This document shows, one piece after another, positions 1-10,628 of a stretch of DNA of 64,000 bases. The translations under genes and the position numbers were made by a program. The notes beneath the pieces are model-generated. The model saw only the letters and a program-made list of their open reading frames with translations, searched no databases and was not told the origin of the DNA. The stretch is from an uncultured Methylophilaceae bacterium (lineage in GTDB: Bacteria > Pseudomonadota > Gammaproteobacteria > Burkholderiales > Methylophilaceae), in the NCBI GenBank assembly GCA_903870165.1, contig CAIQBW010000012.1:62001-126000 (forward strand), written 5' to 3'. Positions within the stretch are counted from its first letter, which is position 1, and each line of letters opens with the position of its first letter.

Positions 1-927
1 AATAGGTAACTGAACATAACTGTAAAGTTTTAATTCTTTATTGATTCTGACACTCAATCCAGGGCTGAGATAGACTAATGTACCGCCAGTACTAATAGTA
101 TCTGCATTTACTCCTTTATCATGCTCCACAAATCGAGCATTCATCTGCAACTGCGGTGTAATATCTTCAAAACCCATGTAACGAAGTCCTAGATTGAGAT
201 TAAGACCATTCCCTGGCTTGTATTGATTGTTATAATCCAATGCTTTTTGGACAATGGCTTGTGAGAAGTATCCCCAATCTTTGTTAAGCGCGTCTAAGTA
301 GTAAAGCCCAAGAATAGCATCGGTTGTCCCGGTACCAGGCTGTAACCCTCGATCAATTGGGGCAGGACCAGGATTAGAAGGGTCAGTAGATACTCCCATC
401 AGACTATGATCACCCGTAGGCAATTTCAAACCAAATAAAATTCCAAGATTATGTTGCTCACTAAAACCTTGATATCGGCCTATGACTTTAATGTCACCAA
501 TATTGGAAGTCTTTGAATTATAGGCACCATCACTGGGAGACATTCCATCAGAATTAACCCCAAAAGTACTATGGTTTCGATCTATATATGGAATCTGAAC
601 GTTCACACCCCAATTGGGATTAGTGCTGTAATCAATCGAAGCGGTAACGTAATTATTGCGGGTATATTTTTCAACTTCTTGTTTACCATTTGAATTTACA
701 ATTTGACTTGCTGCCGCACCTAAAATCGTGCCTGTTCCACTTCTTAATTGATTCTGATTCAAATAGTCATATCGCAGATCTATTTTAAATCCTGATGAAC
801 TGCTAAATCCAATATTTTCCCAATCAGAACTCAGTGTGCAACCGCAACTTGCGCATGCAAAAGCACTGAAAGGCGAAACCAATCCAATTGTTAAAGCAAT
901 TAAAAGGGCGAATTCTCTATTATTCAT
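1..927 (-). CDS. Putative outer-membrane beta-barrel protein, truncated by window edge
   Basis: This gene is missing from the ORF track because it has no stop inside the window; I translated it by hand. It starts at ATG 927 and stays open for 309 codons to base 1. The N-terminus is a signal peptide ending near FSAFA, followed at once by a Cys-rich stretch (CASCGCTLSSDW). The rest alternates aromatic and polar residues with Gly/Asn turns, contains LPTGD and ends in strand-like segments, which suggests an outer-membrane barrel of the MetA-deg/transporter kind. The true substrate is unknown. It lies just downstream of a small HTH gene on the same strand. The C-terminus is outside the window. I am sure of the reading frame and only moderately sure of the barrel assignment. 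Confidence 0.72.
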   Translation of the reverse strand, partial: MNNREFALLIALTIGLVSPFSAFACASCGCTLSSDWENIGFSSSSGFKIDLRYDYLNQNQLRSGTGTILGAAASQIVNSNGKQEVEKYTRNNYVTASIDYSTNPNWGVNVQIPYIDRNHSTFGVNSDGMSPSDGAYNSKTSNIGDIKVIGRYQGFSEQHNLGILFGLKLPTGDHSLMGVSTDPSNPGPAPIDRGLQPGTGTTDAILGLYYLDALNKDWGYFSQAIVQKALDYNNQYKPGNGLNLNLGLRYMGFEDITPQLQMNARFVEHDKGVNADTISTGGTLVYLSPGLSVRINKELKLYSYVQLPI

Positions 928-936
928 TTATCTTCC

Positions 937-1200
937 TTAATATAAAAACATAGCTGAGCGGCAAGCAGAAGAAATTTGACAATCTGGCGTATACCTCACC
1001 AGCTCATTCAAATCACATTGAAAATAATTGCAGAGCTTATCGAGATGATCAGTAACGGTGTTATACCCTTGTTGACGCATCATGCGGTTTAACGTCATGC
1101 GACTAATGCCAGTTGCATTGGAGACTTCAAGTAAGGTAATACGGCGACCCCATTGGGCAGTTTTTGCCGCAATAAGCTCTTTAATTTGTAGATGAATCAT
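937..1200 (-). CDS. Small XRE-family helix-turn-helix regulator
   Basis: A protein of about 87 residues that is almost entirely one Cro/C1-type DNA-binding domain. The segment from ITLLEVSNATGISRMTLNRM is a clear helix-turn-helix, and YFQCDLNELVRY is the typical closing helix of the YozG-like (HTH_26) subgroup. The track begins at a TTG at 1212, but I prefer ATG 1200 because GAGG lies six bases upstream of it. It has no ligand-binding domain. It sits 9 bases upstream of the truncated barrel gene and could be co-transcribed with it and control it. The target is unknown. Confidence 0.8.
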   Translation of the reverse strand: MIHLQIKELIAAKTAQWGRRITLLEVSNATGISRMTLNRMMRQQGYNTVTDHLDKLCNYFQCDLNELVRYTPDCQISSACRSAMFLY

Positions 1201-1212
1201 TAGAAACCTCAA

Positions 1213-1271
1213 TCAAAAAATCTAAAAACACGATGCGTTAAGCAATAGGCGCGGTTATGCGCTTACGCATC
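1213..1271 (-). terminator. Probable rho-independent terminator after the DUF2946 gene
   Basis: An imperfect inverted repeat, GATGCGTTAAGC against GCGCTTACGCATC with a loop of about 15 bases, lies 13 bases past the DUF2946 stop. On the minus strand it is followed by the T-rich run GTGTTTTTAGATTTTTT. It would separate the lspA-transporter-DUF2946 unit from the HTH gene. Confidence 0.6.
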
Positions 1272-1283
1272 CATAAAAACTAA

Positions 1284-1688
1284 TTAGATTGAGATTGCAG
1301 GTGGGGCGTGCGAGGGAGGGGTTATTTGATAAAAGGCGCCAGGTAAAACTTGAGCATCGGTTTGGATATGCTCGGTTACATTAATTTCAGCTAAAAATAA
1401 TGCAATTGGTGTAGTGGTAATTGCAACAGTGCCAGCATGACTGGCGCAATATGGGCAATGCTCAAAATGCATGGCCGCTTGATTTTGGCTCGAGGATTTT
1501 TTCGTATCTACCGCTAGATCAACGGCAACAAAACGTTTTACACCTTGTGCGCTACAAAGCTCTTGCAACAAAGTTGGCTGATTATTTTTAGCTGGGAATG
1601 CGTGAGAAATACTAGGCGCAAGCGACGCAAATACGACCGCAAAAATGGCAATCCAGCTTGACAATCTCTTTGCATAATGGCTAAACAT
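1284..1688 (-). CDS. DUF2946-type periplasmic protein with Cys/His motif
   Basis: A protein of about 134 residues with an N-terminal hydrophobic helix (WIAIFAVVFASLAPSISHAFP) that reads as a signal peptide or membrane anchor, and a single HCPYCASHAG motif in the middle. That HCxYCxxH pattern next to such an N-terminus is the hallmark of DUF2946. Family members often sit near metal (copper) uptake genes, and a metal-binding role is an inference. The track starts at TTG 1724; I prefer ATG 1688, because the longer form puts 12 polar residues ahead of the signal sequence. Shine-Dalgarno support is weak for both. It follows the barrel gene by about 40 bases on the same strand. Confidence 0.7.
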   Translation of the reverse strand: MFSHYAKRLSSWIAIFAVVFASLAPSISHAFPAKNNQPTLLQELCSAQGVKRFVAVDLAVDTKKSSSQNQAAMHFEHCPYCASHAGTVAITTTPIALFLAEINVTEHIQTDAQVLPGAFYQITPPSHAPPAISI

Positions 1689-1728
1689 AAATTGATTATA
1701 CTCTAAGGGTGATTTAAAGTTCAATTAC

Positions 1729-2613
1729 CTAAAAGGCTTTCATATAACGTAAAGTTAGACGTTGGTCTTCAAAGTATCCGTTTTCAGTTTTAAGATCACT
1801 GCCATATTGCACTGTAAATTTTCCAATAGGATATTTTGCGCTCACAAACACTTGATAACGGTGAACGTCCTTTTGATTATCTTGGTTAAGCCCATTAATT
1901 GTCGCTTCTGCACCTAATGTGTAATAGTAAGCGGCAGATAGCTCATAAACTGGGCTAATCGCATAACTTAAAACCGCTTGTGCATTATATTGGACACCTT
2001 GCTCAAGCTTACCAATAGCGACCGATTGGGGAAGTCTATATTCGGAGTTATCGCCCGTCCACACTGCATCAAATGCAGCCATGAAATTCATCTTGTCACT
2101 AAGAGATGTTTGGTAAGCCGCTTGTAGGGCCGTTCTATAAACGTTTTCTCCCAAATTAAAGTAGCGATTTTTATCATAACTTCCTGTTGGCAATGTTAAA
2201 TAAGCACCTAACGCGAAATAAGTTTGAGTTTCGCGATTAGCATAAGGCCAAAAGGCCAACAACAAAGTGGTATCGCCAACACCTGAATCTCCACCCGCGA
2301 CGGCAAGTGATTTTTGCGGATGCACAGCCCCTGTAGGCACTTGGGCATAGAAGTAAGCAGGGTGCTCAGCAATTTCAAAGGAGTGACCGACGCGCCACAA
2401 ATAAAGGTCAGATGAAATTTCTAGATTAGTGATGGTTTTATCGCCATGCGCGTAAAAGTCGCCACGCTCAGAATACTGATAAGAAACCTGTACGCTATTA
2501 ATACCAGGCGGTGGTGGCCGAGCATCGTTGGGCTGTAAATCAATTGCATCAGCAATGCTTGATTGAAGAATCCATACAAGACTTGTGCATAATAATAAGT
2601 GGCTGTTCTTCAT
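1729..2613 (-). CDS. MetA-pathway-type outer-membrane transporter
   Basis: A protein of 294 residues with a signal peptide (LLLCTSLVWILQSSIADA) and a mature part of repeated amphipathic strands. The motif LTLPTGSYD followed by NLGENVY, and the final aromatic residue (MKAF), are typical of the Phenol_MetA_deg / transporter beta-barrel family (PF13557), whose substrates are mostly unknown. The ATG lies one base past the lspA stop, so it is almost certainly in the ribF-ileS-lspA transcript. It is followed by DUF2946, so a joint envelope role, perhaps metal- or hydrophobic-compound-related, is possible but unproven. Confidence 0.75.
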   Translation of the reverse strand: MKNSHLLLCTSLVWILQSSIADAIDLQPNDARPPPPGINSVQVSYQYSERGDFYAHGDKTITNLEISSDLYLWRVGHSFEIAEHPAYFYAQVPTGAVHPQKSLAVAGGDSGVGDTTLLLAFWPYANRETQTYFALGAYLTLPTGSYDKNRYFNLGENVYRTALQAAYQTSLSDKMNFMAAFDAVWTGDNSEYRLPQSVAIGKLEQGVQYNAQAVLSYAISPVYELSAAYYYTLGAEATINGLNQDNQKDVHRYQVFVSAKYPIGKFTVQYGSDLKTENGYFEDQRLTLRYMKAF

Positions 2614-2614
2614 A

Positions 2615-3079
2615 CTATGATTGAGGTTTCTTAAAGCTATCTAGCAAGAGCAACCCCACACCGCCAGTAATGGCTGAATCCGCCACATTAAAGGCAGGCC
2701 AATAATAATCATAGCCGTGATAATGGAACAATAAGAAGTCGACCACATAGCCCAAAGTGAGCCTATCGTAGAGATTACCTAATGCCCCACCGAGCACCAA
2801 GGCGAGCGCAAAACAAAATAGCTTTTGCTCAGCATTCTTATGAAGCAGATACATTATTACAACCGAAGCTAAAATAGCAATGCTCGTAAAAAATAAATGC
2901 TGCCAACCGCCTTGGCTAGCTAAAAAGCTAAACGCCGCACCTTCATTATGAAACCGCACCAAGTCAAAAAATGAGGTGACTTCTAAATGCTCGCCATACT
3001 GAAAAGCCTGCTGAATAAGATGCTTGGTATAAACATCTATCGCAATTACGACGGCACTGAGACTTAGCCATTTACGCAT
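2615..3079 (-). CDS. lspA: Lipoprotein signal peptidase (signal peptidase II)
   Basis: A 154-residue integral inner-membrane aspartyl peptidase that cleaves the signal peptide of diacylglyceryl prolipoproteins. Four membrane helices are apparent. Both catalytic blocks are intact: [15 protein letters not shown] and [11 protein letters not shown], each carrying one active Asp. The track extends to TTG 3103; I chose ATG 3079 (MRKWLSL), which gives the usual family length and overlaps the ileS stop by eight bases. The order ileS-lspA is common in proteobacteria. Confidence 0.95.
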   Translation of the reverse strand: MRKWLSLSAVVIAIDVYTKHLIQQAFQYGEHLEVTSFFDLVRFHNEGAAFSFLASQGGWQHLFFTSIAILASVVIMYLLHKNAEQKLFCFALALVLGGALGNLYDRLTLGYVVDFLLFHYHGYDYYWPAFNVADSAITGGVGLLLLDSFKKPQS

Positions 3080-5891
3080 GGGTACGTTTTTCACCTTCGC
3101 CAAACAAATTACTCACACAACGACCACAAATCGTTGGATGCTCAGCGTTTGCACCTACGTCTTCTCGATAATGCCAGCAACGGTCGCACTTGGCATGCTT
3201 GCTTGCCGCAACTTTGAACGTCAAACCAGAACCAGACTGTTTTTCCACTTTGGCTTGTGAAGTAATAAACACAAAGCGAAGCGCATCTTCGATGCGAGCA
3301 AGTGAATCGTATGCCGGCCCATCTAAAGCAATAGTAATTTCCGCTTGCAATGATGATCCTACTTCACCTGCGCCACGTTTTTCTTCAATTGCCTTATTCG
3401 CTAAAGCTCGAACTTCAATAATATTTTTCCAGTCGGCGATTTGAGCATCGCTCAAACCATGCGCTGGCAACTCATACCAAAGCTCTTCAAACACGGTTGC
3501 ATCTAGATCCAAGCCTAATGTTTGCCAAATCTCGTTGGAAGTAAAACTTAAAATAGGCGCCATTAAACGCATCATGGTTTGAGTGATGTTGTACAAAGCG
3601 CTTTGTGCAGCCCGACGCGCGCGTGAGTTTTCACCAGTGGTATAGAGACGATCTTTAAGAATATCCAGATAGAAACTACCTAAATCTTCTGAACAAAAGC
3701 CCACAAATTTTTGCACCGCCAAATGGAATTCATAACGGTCAAAATCAGCCAAAACTTCTGTTTGTAATTTCTCAGTGAGCACTAGCCCATAACGGTCAAT
3801 TTCAAGCCATTGGTCAACAGGCAACAAATCTTTACTTGCGTCAAAGTCAGCCAAATTCGCCATTAAGAAACGTAAAGTATTTCGAATTCGGCGGTAACTT
3901 TCTGCTACACGCTTGAGAATTTCATCAGAAATTGTCAGTTCACCTGAGTAATCAGTCGATGCTACCCACAAACGTAAGATATCGGCGCCGTAAGTATCCA
4001 TCACCTTTTGCGGCGCAACCACGTTGCCTTTAGATTTACTCATTTTGTGGCCTGCACCATCCACCACAAAACCATGCGTAAGCAAAGCCTCGTAAGGGGC
4101 GCGACCATCAATCGCACAACCTGTTAATAGCGAACTCTGGAACCAACCTCGATGCTGGTCTGAACCTTCAAGATACAAATCTGCAGGATGTTGTAATTCA
4201 GGGCGCCGCTTAAGCACCGCTGCATGGGTTGAGCCAGAATCAAACCAAACATCTAAAGTATCAGTCACTTTTTTGTATTGATCTGCATTTTCTGGTGCAT
4301 GTTTCGCCAAGAAAGCGGCACCATCTAGACTAAACCAAGCTTCAACGCCTGTTTGCTCCGTCAGCAAAGCGGCTTGCTCTAATAAGTCGGCTGTTTTTGG
4401 ATGTGGTTCACCTGTTTCTTTATGCACAAATAGTGGCATCGGCACGCCCCAATTACGTTGGCGTGAAACACACCAATCTGGACGGTTTTTAATCATCGCC
4501 TCTAAACGGGCACGACCCCAGCTTGGGAAAAACTCAGTTTCATCGACAGCTTTATTGGCATGCTCACGCAAGCTTTTACCTGACGCGTCCGTTTCATTCA
4601 TGCCAATAAACCATTGGTGAGTCGCCAACTGCATGAGTGGTGTTTTATGGCGCCAACAATGCGGAAAGCTATGATTTAAACGTGCACTAGCAATTAAAGC
4701 ACCGTTTTCTTGCATCAAACCTAAAATAACTTTATTCGCATCTTGGCGGCTTAAGCCCCTAATTGATTCAAGCTCAACCAAATGACTAGAGAAGAATTTA
4801 CCATCCTCACCAATCAAGACGCGTGGTTTTTCTTGCGGGAAATTAGCACGCATCACTAACCAGTCATCGTTACCATGTGCGGCCGCAGTATGTACCAAGC
4901 CTGTCCCCGCATCAGTTGTGACATGCTCACCACAAATCACAGGAACAAAACGATTATCAAATGGATGTTTTAGCTGAAGGCCATTTAAGTCAGAGCCTTT
5001 GCACGAAGCCAAAGTTTTAGCATTATCCTCACCGTAGCGGCTTAATGTTGCTTGCGCCAAATCATGCCCAAGGATTAACAAACCTTTGCTAGTTTGGATC
5101 AAGTCATAATCTAACTCCGGGTGCACACTCACCGCTTGATTGGCGGGCAGCGTCCAAGGCGTAGTAGTCCAGATGACAGCAAAAATATCACCCGAAATAT
5201 CCGTACCAAATGCTTTAGCTAATGCCGCGTCATCCACCACCTTAAAGCCCACATCAATGGCTGGCGAGTTAACATCTTCATATTCAACTTCCGCTTCTGC
5301 CAATGCAGAGCCACAGTCCACACACCAATGCACAGGCTTGCTGCCTTGGTATAAATAGCCGTTTTTATAGATATCACCCAAAGCGCGCATGATGTCGGCT
5401 TCGGTTTTAAAATCCATGGTGAGATAAGGATTATCCCAATCAGCCGACACACCTAAACGAATAAAGTCCTTTTTTTGTTTTTCTACTTGTTCAGCGGCGT
5501 ATGCACGGCAAAGCTCACGAAATTTAGCTGGGGCAATGTCTTTACCATGGTTTTTTTCAACCACCAATTCAATCGGCAAGCCATGACAATCCCAGCCTGG
5601 AACGTAAGGCGCATCAAAGCCACTCATGGTTTTAGATTTAACGATGATGTCTTTTAGAATTTTATTCACTGCATGACCGATATGAATGTCGCCATTTGCG
5701 TATGGCGGGCCATCATGAAGAATAAATTTAGGCTTACAAGCACGGGCTTTGCGAATGCGCTCATAAAGCTTTTTGTCTTGCCACTCTTTAAGCCACGCAG
5801 GTTCTCGCTTAGCCAAATCGCCACGCATAGGGAAACTGGTCTCAGGCAGATTGAGCTTATATTTAGAATCTTGTTTTGAATCTTCAGTCAT
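3072..5891 (-). CDS. ileS: Isoleucyl-tRNA synthetase
   Basis: A class Ia synthetase of 939 residues that charges tRNA-Ile and hydrolyses misacylated Val through its CP1 editing domain. The HIGH motif lies at residues 70-73, inside [15 protein letters not shown]. The KMSKS motif is at about residue 613 (KMSKSKGN). The C-terminal zinc finger is present as CDRCW...CGRCV. The length matches the bacterial long form with the zinc end (E. coli 938). It lies between ribF, 37 bases upstream, and the overlapping lspA. Confidence 0.98.
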   Translation of the reverse strand: MTEDSKQDSKYKLNLPETSFPMRGDLAKREPAWLKEWQDKKLYERIRKARACKPKFILHDGPPYANGDIHIGHAVNKILKDIIVKSKTMSGFDAPYVPGWDCHGLPIELVVEKNHGKDIAPAKFRELCRAYAAEQVEKQKKDFIRLGVSADWDNPYLTMDFKTEADIMRALGDIYKNGYLYQGSKPVHWCVDCGSALAEAEVEYEDVNSPAIDVGFKVVDDAALAKAFGTDISGDIFAVIWTTTPWTLPANQAVSVHPELDYDLIQTSKGLLILGHDLAQATLSRYGEDNAKTLASCKGSDLNGLQLKHPFDNRFVPVICGEHVTTDAGTGLVHTAAAHGNDDWLVMRANFPQEKPRVLIGEDGKFFSSHLVELESIRGLSRQDANKVILGLMQENGALIASARLNHSFPHCWRHKTPLMQLATHQWFIGMNETDASGKSLREHANKAVDETEFFPSWGRARLEAMIKNRPDWCVSRQRNWGVPMPLFVHKETGEPHPKTADLLEQAALLTEQTGVEAWFSLDGAAFLAKHAPENADQYKKVTDTLDVWFDSGSTHAAVLKRRPELQHPADLYLEGSDQHRGWFQSSLLTGCAIDGRAPYEALLTHGFVVDGAGHKMSKSKGNVVAPQKVMDTYGADILRLWVASTDYSGELTISDEILKRVAESYRRIRNTLRFLMANLADFDASKDLLPVDQWLEIDRYGLVLTEKLQTEVLADFDRYEFHLAVQKFVGFCSEDLGSFYLDILKDRLYTTGENSRARRAAQSALYNITQTMMRLMAPILSFTSNEIWQTLGLDLDATVFEELWYELPAHGLSDAQIADWKNIIEVRALANKAIEEKRGAGEVGSSLQAEITIALDGPAYDSLARIEDALRFVFITSQAKVEKQSGSGLTFKVAASKHAKCDRCWHYREDVGANAEHPTICGRCVSNLFGEGEKRTHA

Positions 5892-5928
5892 TACAAACTT
5901 TCGTTTTTTGTTTTTAATTATCTAAATT

Positions 5929-6849
5929 TTATTTGAAAAAATGTTGCGCCACTTGGGCATCTTTTGCGATTTGGGCTTTTAGCGCATCCAATCCGTCAAA
6001 TTTCATTTCATCTCGAATTTTATGGAAAAACTCCACATGTACATGCTGGTCGTATAAATCACCATCAAAATCAAATAAGTGCACTTCTAACAATAATTTA
6101 GGCACACCTGCAATGGTCGGCCTCACACCTAGATTGGCAACACCATTCAAGCCGTCTAATTTTACTGCATACACGCCCGTTAAGGCAGGTCGTTCATGGC
6201 GCATATGCACATTTGCAGTCGGAAACCCTAGTTTTCGACCTAATTGCGCTCCGTGAATCACTTTGCCACTAATGCTGTAAGGGCGGCCCAAGAGATTTTT
6301 AGCCACATTCAATTGCCCAGTCTCAAGGGCATTCCGCACGCGGGTGCTAGAAACGCGTTCGCTATCACCAAACGAGTTTATATCAACATCGCTCAAATTC
6401 ACTTGCGGTAAGCTGATTAGATTTAATCCTGCATTGGCAATATCGACCACACCGCCTCTGCGACCTGCACCAAATCTAAAGTCTTCACCCACTAGAATGG
6501 TTTTAGCATTGAGCGAGTGAATCAAAACATCTTGAATAAACTCGTCACTACTAAAGCTGGCAAAGCGCTGATTAAATCGACATAGATAAACAACATCAAC
6601 GCCGGCATCTGTAAATCGTTCTAACTTTTCTCTTAGTGATGCCAGCCTTGCTGGCGCCTTTTCTGGCGTAAAAAACTCGCGTGGATGAGGCTCGAATGTC
6701 ATTACTGCAGTTTGTAATGACTGCTCATTTGCCACTGTCTTAAGTTTTTTCAATAATGCTTGATGCCCTAAATGCACTCCATCAAAATTACCAATCGCCA
6801 ATGCGCATGGCTGACTCTTATTACCTGGAAAGTGCCTAAGGATTAGCAT
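5929..6849 (-). CDS. ribF: Bifunctional riboflavin kinase / FAD synthetase
   Basis: A cytoplasmic enzyme of 306 residues that converts riboflavin to FMN and then FAD. The N-terminal adenylyltransferase domain shows GNFDGVHLGHQALL at about residue 20. The C-terminal flavokinase half includes GRPYSISGKVIHGAQLGRKLGFPTAN at about residue 185 and GVRPT. It starts at ATG 6849, five bases after the murJ stop. murJ-ribF-ileS-lspA is a frequent proteobacterial order, and the spacing suggests one transcript. Confidence 0.96.
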   Translation of the reverse strand: MLILRHFPGNKSQPCALAIGNFDGVHLGHQALLKKLKTVANEQSLQTAVMTFEPHPREFFTPEKAPARLASLREKLERFTDAGVDVVYLCRFNQRFASFSSDEFIQDVLIHSLNAKTILVGEDFRFGAGRRGGVVDIANAGLNLISLPQVNLSDVDINSFGDSERVSSTRVRNALETGQLNVAKNLLGRPYSISGKVIHGAQLGRKLGFPTANVHMRHERPALTGVYAVKLDGLNGVANLGVRPTIAGVPKLLLEVHLFDFDGDLYDQHVHVEFFHKIRDEMKFDGLDALKAQIAKDAQVAQHFFK

Positions 6850-6854
6850 CAGGA

Positions 6855-8393
6855 CTAAATCACTGTACGTTTCATAAAATCTTTAATGCGTATGCCTAAA
6901 GCCCATAGCACAAAGAAATATGTGGCAGAGCCAAGCAAAAGCAAGACCAATAAATGTACTAGCTTCGGCACCAATTTATATGCCATCCAAGTGGCGTCAG
7001 GTCCTGCAGCGAAATGTAAAACAAGTGCCATCGAGCCAACCGCGAAGCCAAGTTTTGCCATAAAGGCATACCAACCAGCCTGTGGCTTAAAGACGCCCGC
7101 TTTACGCAAATAAAAGTAGAGCAACCCCGCATTCATACAAGCGCCCAAACCAATTGCCAATGCTAAACCAGCATGTTTAAACGGGCCAATAAAAGCTAGA
7201 TTCATGAGCTGTGTTGAGGCCAAGGTAAACAAGGCAATTTTGACTGGCGTTTTAATGTTCTGGCGTGAATAGAAAGCAGGCGCAAGTACTTTTACCAAAA
7301 TCAGCCCTAGCAAGCCAAGGCTATATGCCATCAATGCTTGGCGGGTCATTTCCACATCAAGCGCACTAAATGCACCATAATGGAACAAACCCGTCACAAG
7401 TGGCACTGAAAGCACGGCTAAAGCCACCGCTGCTGGTAATGCAAGAATGAATGTAAGACGTAACCCCCAATCTAATAGTTGAGAATATTCATCATCAGCT
7501 TTATCCGCATAACTTTTAGCTAAGCTAGGCAACAAAATGGTACCAAGCGCCACACCTAACACCCCTGTTGGAAATTCCATTAAACGGTCAGCATAGTAAA
7601 GCCAAGAAACGCTACCTGTTGCCAAGAAAGAAGCAAAAATTGTGTTAATAAGAAGTGAAATTTGCGCGATAGAAACGCCAAAGATCGCAGGCCCCATGAG
7701 CTTTAGGATGCGCCAAACGCCCTCATCTTTAAGGTTGATCTCAAATCTTGGCACCAAGCCAAGCTTTCTAAGATAAGGAATTTGATAAACCAACTGAGCC
7801 ACACCACCTGCAAACACGGCCCAACCAAGCACCAAAACTGAATGCTCAAAATACGGGGCAACAAACAATACTGAAGCAATAAACGAAAGATTGAGCCAAA
7901 CAGGCGTCATCGCTGGGACACTAAAGTTACCATAAGTATTCAATACGCCTCCAGCAAGGGAGACTAACGATATAAAGAAAATATAAGGGAAAGTAATACG
8001 AAGCAAATCGACCGTTAGATCAAACTTGGCCTTATCTGCGGCAAAGCCAGGCGCACTGACTTGCACCACCCAAGGCGCAGCGAGCATACCAAGAATAGTA
8101 ATGACTACTAGAAACAACCCAAGTAAAGTAGCGACATGATTAATCAGTGCTTTGGTTTCATCAATACTGCGCTGTTTTTTGTACTCAGCCAAAATCGGAA
8201 CAAAGGCTTGAGAGAATGCACCTTCGGCTGATATTCGGCGCAATAGATTGGGGATTTTAAAGGCAACAAAGAAAGCATCAGTCTCAACACCCGCACCGAA
8301 CACGCGCGCAATCAATGTGTCGCGAACAAAACCCAAAATGCGGGAGAGAAATGTCATGCTCCCAACGGTGGCAAGAGCTTTAAGCAGATTCAT
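6855..8393 (-). CDS. murJ: Lipid II flippase MurJ (MviN)
   Basis: An inner-membrane protein of 512 residues with about 14 hydrophobic segments, a member of the MOP exporter superfamily that moves lipid II to the periplasmic face. The family N-terminus is clear ([22 protein letters not shown]). Other family blocks are [16 protein letters not shown] and [24 protein letters not shown]. The track adds 20 residues from an upstream start; I prefer ATG 8393 ([12 protein letters not shown]), which matches the usual MviN start, although neither has a strong ribosome site. Upstream lies the divergent rpsT gene. Confidence 0.95.
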   Translation of the reverse strand: MNLLKALATVGSMTFLSRILGFVRDTLIARVFGAGVETDAFFVAFKIPNLLRRISAEGAFSQAFVPILAEYKKQRSIDETKALINHVATLLGLFLVVITILGMLAAPWVVQVSAPGFAADKAKFDLTVDLLRITFPYIFFISLVSLAGGVLNTYGNFSVPAMTPVWLNLSFIASVLFVAPYFEHSVLVLGWAVFAGGVAQLVYQIPYLRKLGLVPRFEINLKDEGVWRILKLMGPAIFGVSIAQISLLINTIFASFLATGSVSWLYYADRLMEFPTGVLGVALGTILLPSLAKSYADKADDEYSQLLDWGLRLTFILALPAAVALAVLSVPLVTGLFHYGAFSALDVEMTRQALMAYSLGLLGLILVKVLAPAFYSRQNIKTPVKIALFTLASTQLMNLAFIGPFKHAGLALAIGLGACMNAGLLYFYLRKAGVFKPQAGWYAFMAKLGFAVGSMALVLHFAAGPDATWMAYKLVPKLVHLLVLLLLGSATYFFVLWALGIRIKDFMKRTVI

Positions 8394-8540
8394 GCGTTTG
8401 TATGTTGTCGTGTAAAATACTGTTGAAATTAATGGCGATTTTAGCATGAGCATGCCAAAAACCCCGAGCTCAATTACTCAGAAGCACATCCCCCACTGTG
8501 ATGTTATTGCAAATAAGCTGAATTAAACGCTGACAATATA

Positions 8541-8569
8541 TTGCAAAAGATTCAATAAAACGTTAAGAT
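8541..8569 (+). promoter_or_regulatory. Sigma-70-type promoter for rpsT
   Basis: TTGCAA at 8541-8546 and TAAGAT at 8564-8569 are separated by 17 bases. They lie about 35 bases ahead of the rpsT start, with AGGA placed correctly before the ATG. This is a motif match only. Confidence 0.6.
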
Positions 8570-8603
8570 ACTCGGCTTCGTATTTTGTTAATTAGGAAAA
8601 TTC

Positions 8604-8867
8604 ATGGCTAATACCGCGCAGGCAAGAAAACGTGCTCGTCAGGCAGTTAAGCAACGCGCCCATAACGCCAGCTTGCGTTCTACTTTGCGCACCGCGATCA
8701 AAAAGATCATCAAAGCGGTAGAAGCTGGTGACAAAGGTGCTGCTCAAGCTGCATACTCTGAAAATGTGAGCGTTATTGATCGCATTGCAGACAAGAACAT
8801 TATTCACAAGAATAAAGCTGCTCGTCATAAGAGCCGTTTGAACGCTTCAATTAAGGCAATGGCTTAA
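8604..8867 (+). CDS. rpsT: 30S ribosomal protein S20
   Basis: A basic protein of 87 residues, rich in Lys, Arg and Ala, that binds 16S rRNA in the small subunit. The N-terminus [17 protein letters not shown] and the C-terminal [13 protein letters not shown] are typical of S20. It is a single-gene plus-strand unit with its own promoter and terminator, divergent from murJ and convergent with purK. The 78-residue minus-strand ORF over it is a shadow. Confidence 0.97.
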   Translation: MANTAQARKRARQAVKQRAHNASLRSTLRTAIKKIIKAVEAGDKGAAQAAYSENVSVIDRIADKNIIHKNKAARHKSRLNASIKAMA

Positions 8868-8895
8868 TCGGTCTAGTTTTAATAAGCTCCAAACG

Positions 8896-8925
8896 AAAAA
8901 GCCGAACATTTAATTCGGCTTTTTT
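8896..8925. terminator. Bidirectional terminator between rpsT and purK
   Basis: AAAAAGCCGAA and TTCGGCTTTTTT pair around a loop of about seven bases, with a T-run on both strands. It ends rpsT rightward and can end purK leftward. Confidence 0.88.
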
Positions 8926-8951
8926 ATTGTGTATTACTTCAAAGTCACACG

Positions 8952-10091
8952 CTAGCCAATGCCAAGTTCTTCACGCGCTTTAATTGCATTCACAATCACG
9001 GTCTCTTGCTCTGCGCCAATCACGGTATAGTGACCCATCTTTCGGCCTGGGCGCGGCTCGTGCTTGCCATACAAATGCAGCTTTAATTCTGGGCGCGCAA
9101 AAACCTTATCCCAAGCTGGTTCAGCGCCGTTTTTCCAAATGTCGCCTAGAATATTCACCATGACCGCTTGGCTATGCAAGCGACTATCACCCAAAGGTAA
9201 GCCAACCAGAGCACGCAGTTGCTGCTCAAACTGATTGGTGACATTCGCATCAATGGTGTAATGCCCTGAGTTATGGGGACGTGGCGCCATTTCGTTAGCA
9301 AGTAACTGGCCATTGCTCACAAAAAACTCAACTGCTAGCACACCAACATACTCTAACTTCTCAGAAATCTTAATCGCCAATTGACGAGCCTGGTCTTGAA
9401 TACCTTTAGGCGCACGTGCTGGCACAATACTGACATCCAAAATGCCATTTAAGTGACTATTCTCCGCCAATGGATAAGGCGCAACATTGCCCTGTACATC
9501 ACGAGCTAAAACTACTGAAACCTCATAATTTAAACTCAACATTTTTTCTAATACGCATTGCTCGCCTTTGAAAGCTTCAAAAGCCGCTTCGGCTTCCGCT
9601 TGGTTGGCAACACGCGCTTGACCTTTGCCGTCATAGCCAAAACGTGCCACTTTCAAAATGGCTGGATAAATTGCATTAGCATCTGCTGGCAAATCTGATG
9701 CCGCATTTACCACGACAAACGGAGCAACTGGAATGCCTGCGTCACGAATAAATTGTTTTTCTAATACACGATGTTGCGCAATAGAAACAGCTTTAGCAGA
9801 AGGTCGAACAGTGCGTGTTTGAGCCAAATTCTCCAAGGTGCTTGCAGGAACATTTTCGAATTCAGTAGTAATCGCTTGGCAAGTTTCCGCCATTGTTTTT
9901 AATGCGGCAGGGTCATCATATGCAGCACATAAATGCACATCAGCAATCTTGCCTGCAGGGCTACTTTTATCTGGATCTAACACAGTGACACGATAGCCCA
10001 TTTCGTGGGCTGCAATCACAAAAAAACGACCAAGCTGGCCGCCGCCCAACATGCCTAGCATTGCTGGAGGAAGGATGATATGAGAACTCAA
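8952..10091 (-). CDS. purK: N5-carboxyaminoimidazole ribonucleotide synthase
   Basis: An ATP-grasp enzyme of 379 residues that uses ATP and bicarbonate to make N5-CAIR from AIR in purine synthesis. The N-terminal [13 protein letters not shown] and the ATP-grasp segment [27 protein letters not shown] are family signatures. The start is a TTG whose last two bases lie in the purE TGA stop (TTGA overlap). GGAG five bases upstream supports it, so translation is probably coupled to purE. A bidirectional terminator follows. Confidence 0.95.
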   Translation of the reverse strand: MSSHIILPPAMLGMLGGGQLGRFFVIAAHEMGYRVTVLDPDKSSPAGKIADVHLCAAYDDPAALKTMAETCQAITTEFENVPASTLENLAQTRTVRPSAKAVSIAQHRVLEKQFIRDAGIPVAPFVVVNAASDLPADANAIYPAILKVARFGYDGKGQARVANQAEAEAAFEAFKGEQCVLEKMLSLNYEVSVVLARDVQGNVAPYPLAENSHLNGILDVSIVPARAPKGIQDQARQLAIKISEKLEYVGVLAVEFFVSNGQLLANEMAPRPHNSGHYTIDANVTNQFEQQLRALVGLPLGDSRLHSQAVMVNILGDIWKNGAEPAWDKVFARPELKLHLYGKHEPRPGRKMGHYTVIGAEQETVIVNAIKAREELGIG

Positions 10092-10588
10092 GGCTGCTCC
10101 GTCAATGTCATATTCAATACTTTAGCGGTTTGTGCCGCACGAAAATCTTTTAGCTTTTCAGCCAAACCCGCATCGCCATTCGCCAAAATAGACACGGCGA
10201 ACAAGCCAGCATTTGTTGCACCTGCTTCACCAATGGCAAAAGTAGCCACTGGGATGCCTTTTGGCATTTGAACAATAGAGAGTAAAGAGTCGTTACCTTG
10301 TAAGTGTTTACTTGCAACAGGAACGCCTAATACAGGCAATGTCGTCTTAGCAGCAACCATTCCTGGCAAATGCGCAGCGCCGCCCGCGCCAGCGATAATC
10401 ACTTGAATGCCTTTAGCATCGGCAGTCTCGGCAAATTGAAACATCAAGTCAGGTGTGCGATGTGCAGAAACCACTTGTGCTTCATACGGCACACCGAAAT
10501 CTGCCAACATTTGCGCGGCCAATTTCATGGTCGGCCAATCGCTGTCAGACCCCATAATGATGGCTACTTTTGGTGGTGTTTTAGTCAT
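10088..10588 (-). CDS. purE: N5-CAIR mutase, catalytic subunit
   Basis: A protein of 166 residues that rearranges N5-CAIR to CAIR, acting directly after PurK. The signature [11 protein letters not shown] is at the N-terminus, and VVSAHRTPD plus [11 protein letters not shown] form the class I PurE active site. It overlaps purK by four bases and follows proB by about 40 bases, so it may belong to an obgE-proB-purE-purK transcript. Confidence 0.96.
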   Translation of the reverse strand: MTKTPPKVAIIMGSDSDWPTMKLAAQMLADFGVPYEAQVVSAHRTPDLMFQFAETADAKGIQVIIAGAGGAAHLPGMVAAKTTLPVLGVPVASKHLQGNDSLLSIVQMPKGIPVATFAIGEAGATNAGLFAVSILANGDAGLAEKLKDFRAAQTAKVLNMTLTEQP

Positions 10589-10628
10589 GGTTACCCCAGT
10601 ACTTAAATGTAAATCTTGCCAATAAATA

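Noticed and set aside
8394-8453. N-terminal extension of MurJ in the track
   Set aside because: The extra 20 residues are polar and precede the conserved MviN start.
8592-8828. 78-residue minus-strand ORF over rpsT
   Set aside because: It is antisense to a certain S20 gene, with no ribosome site or family match.
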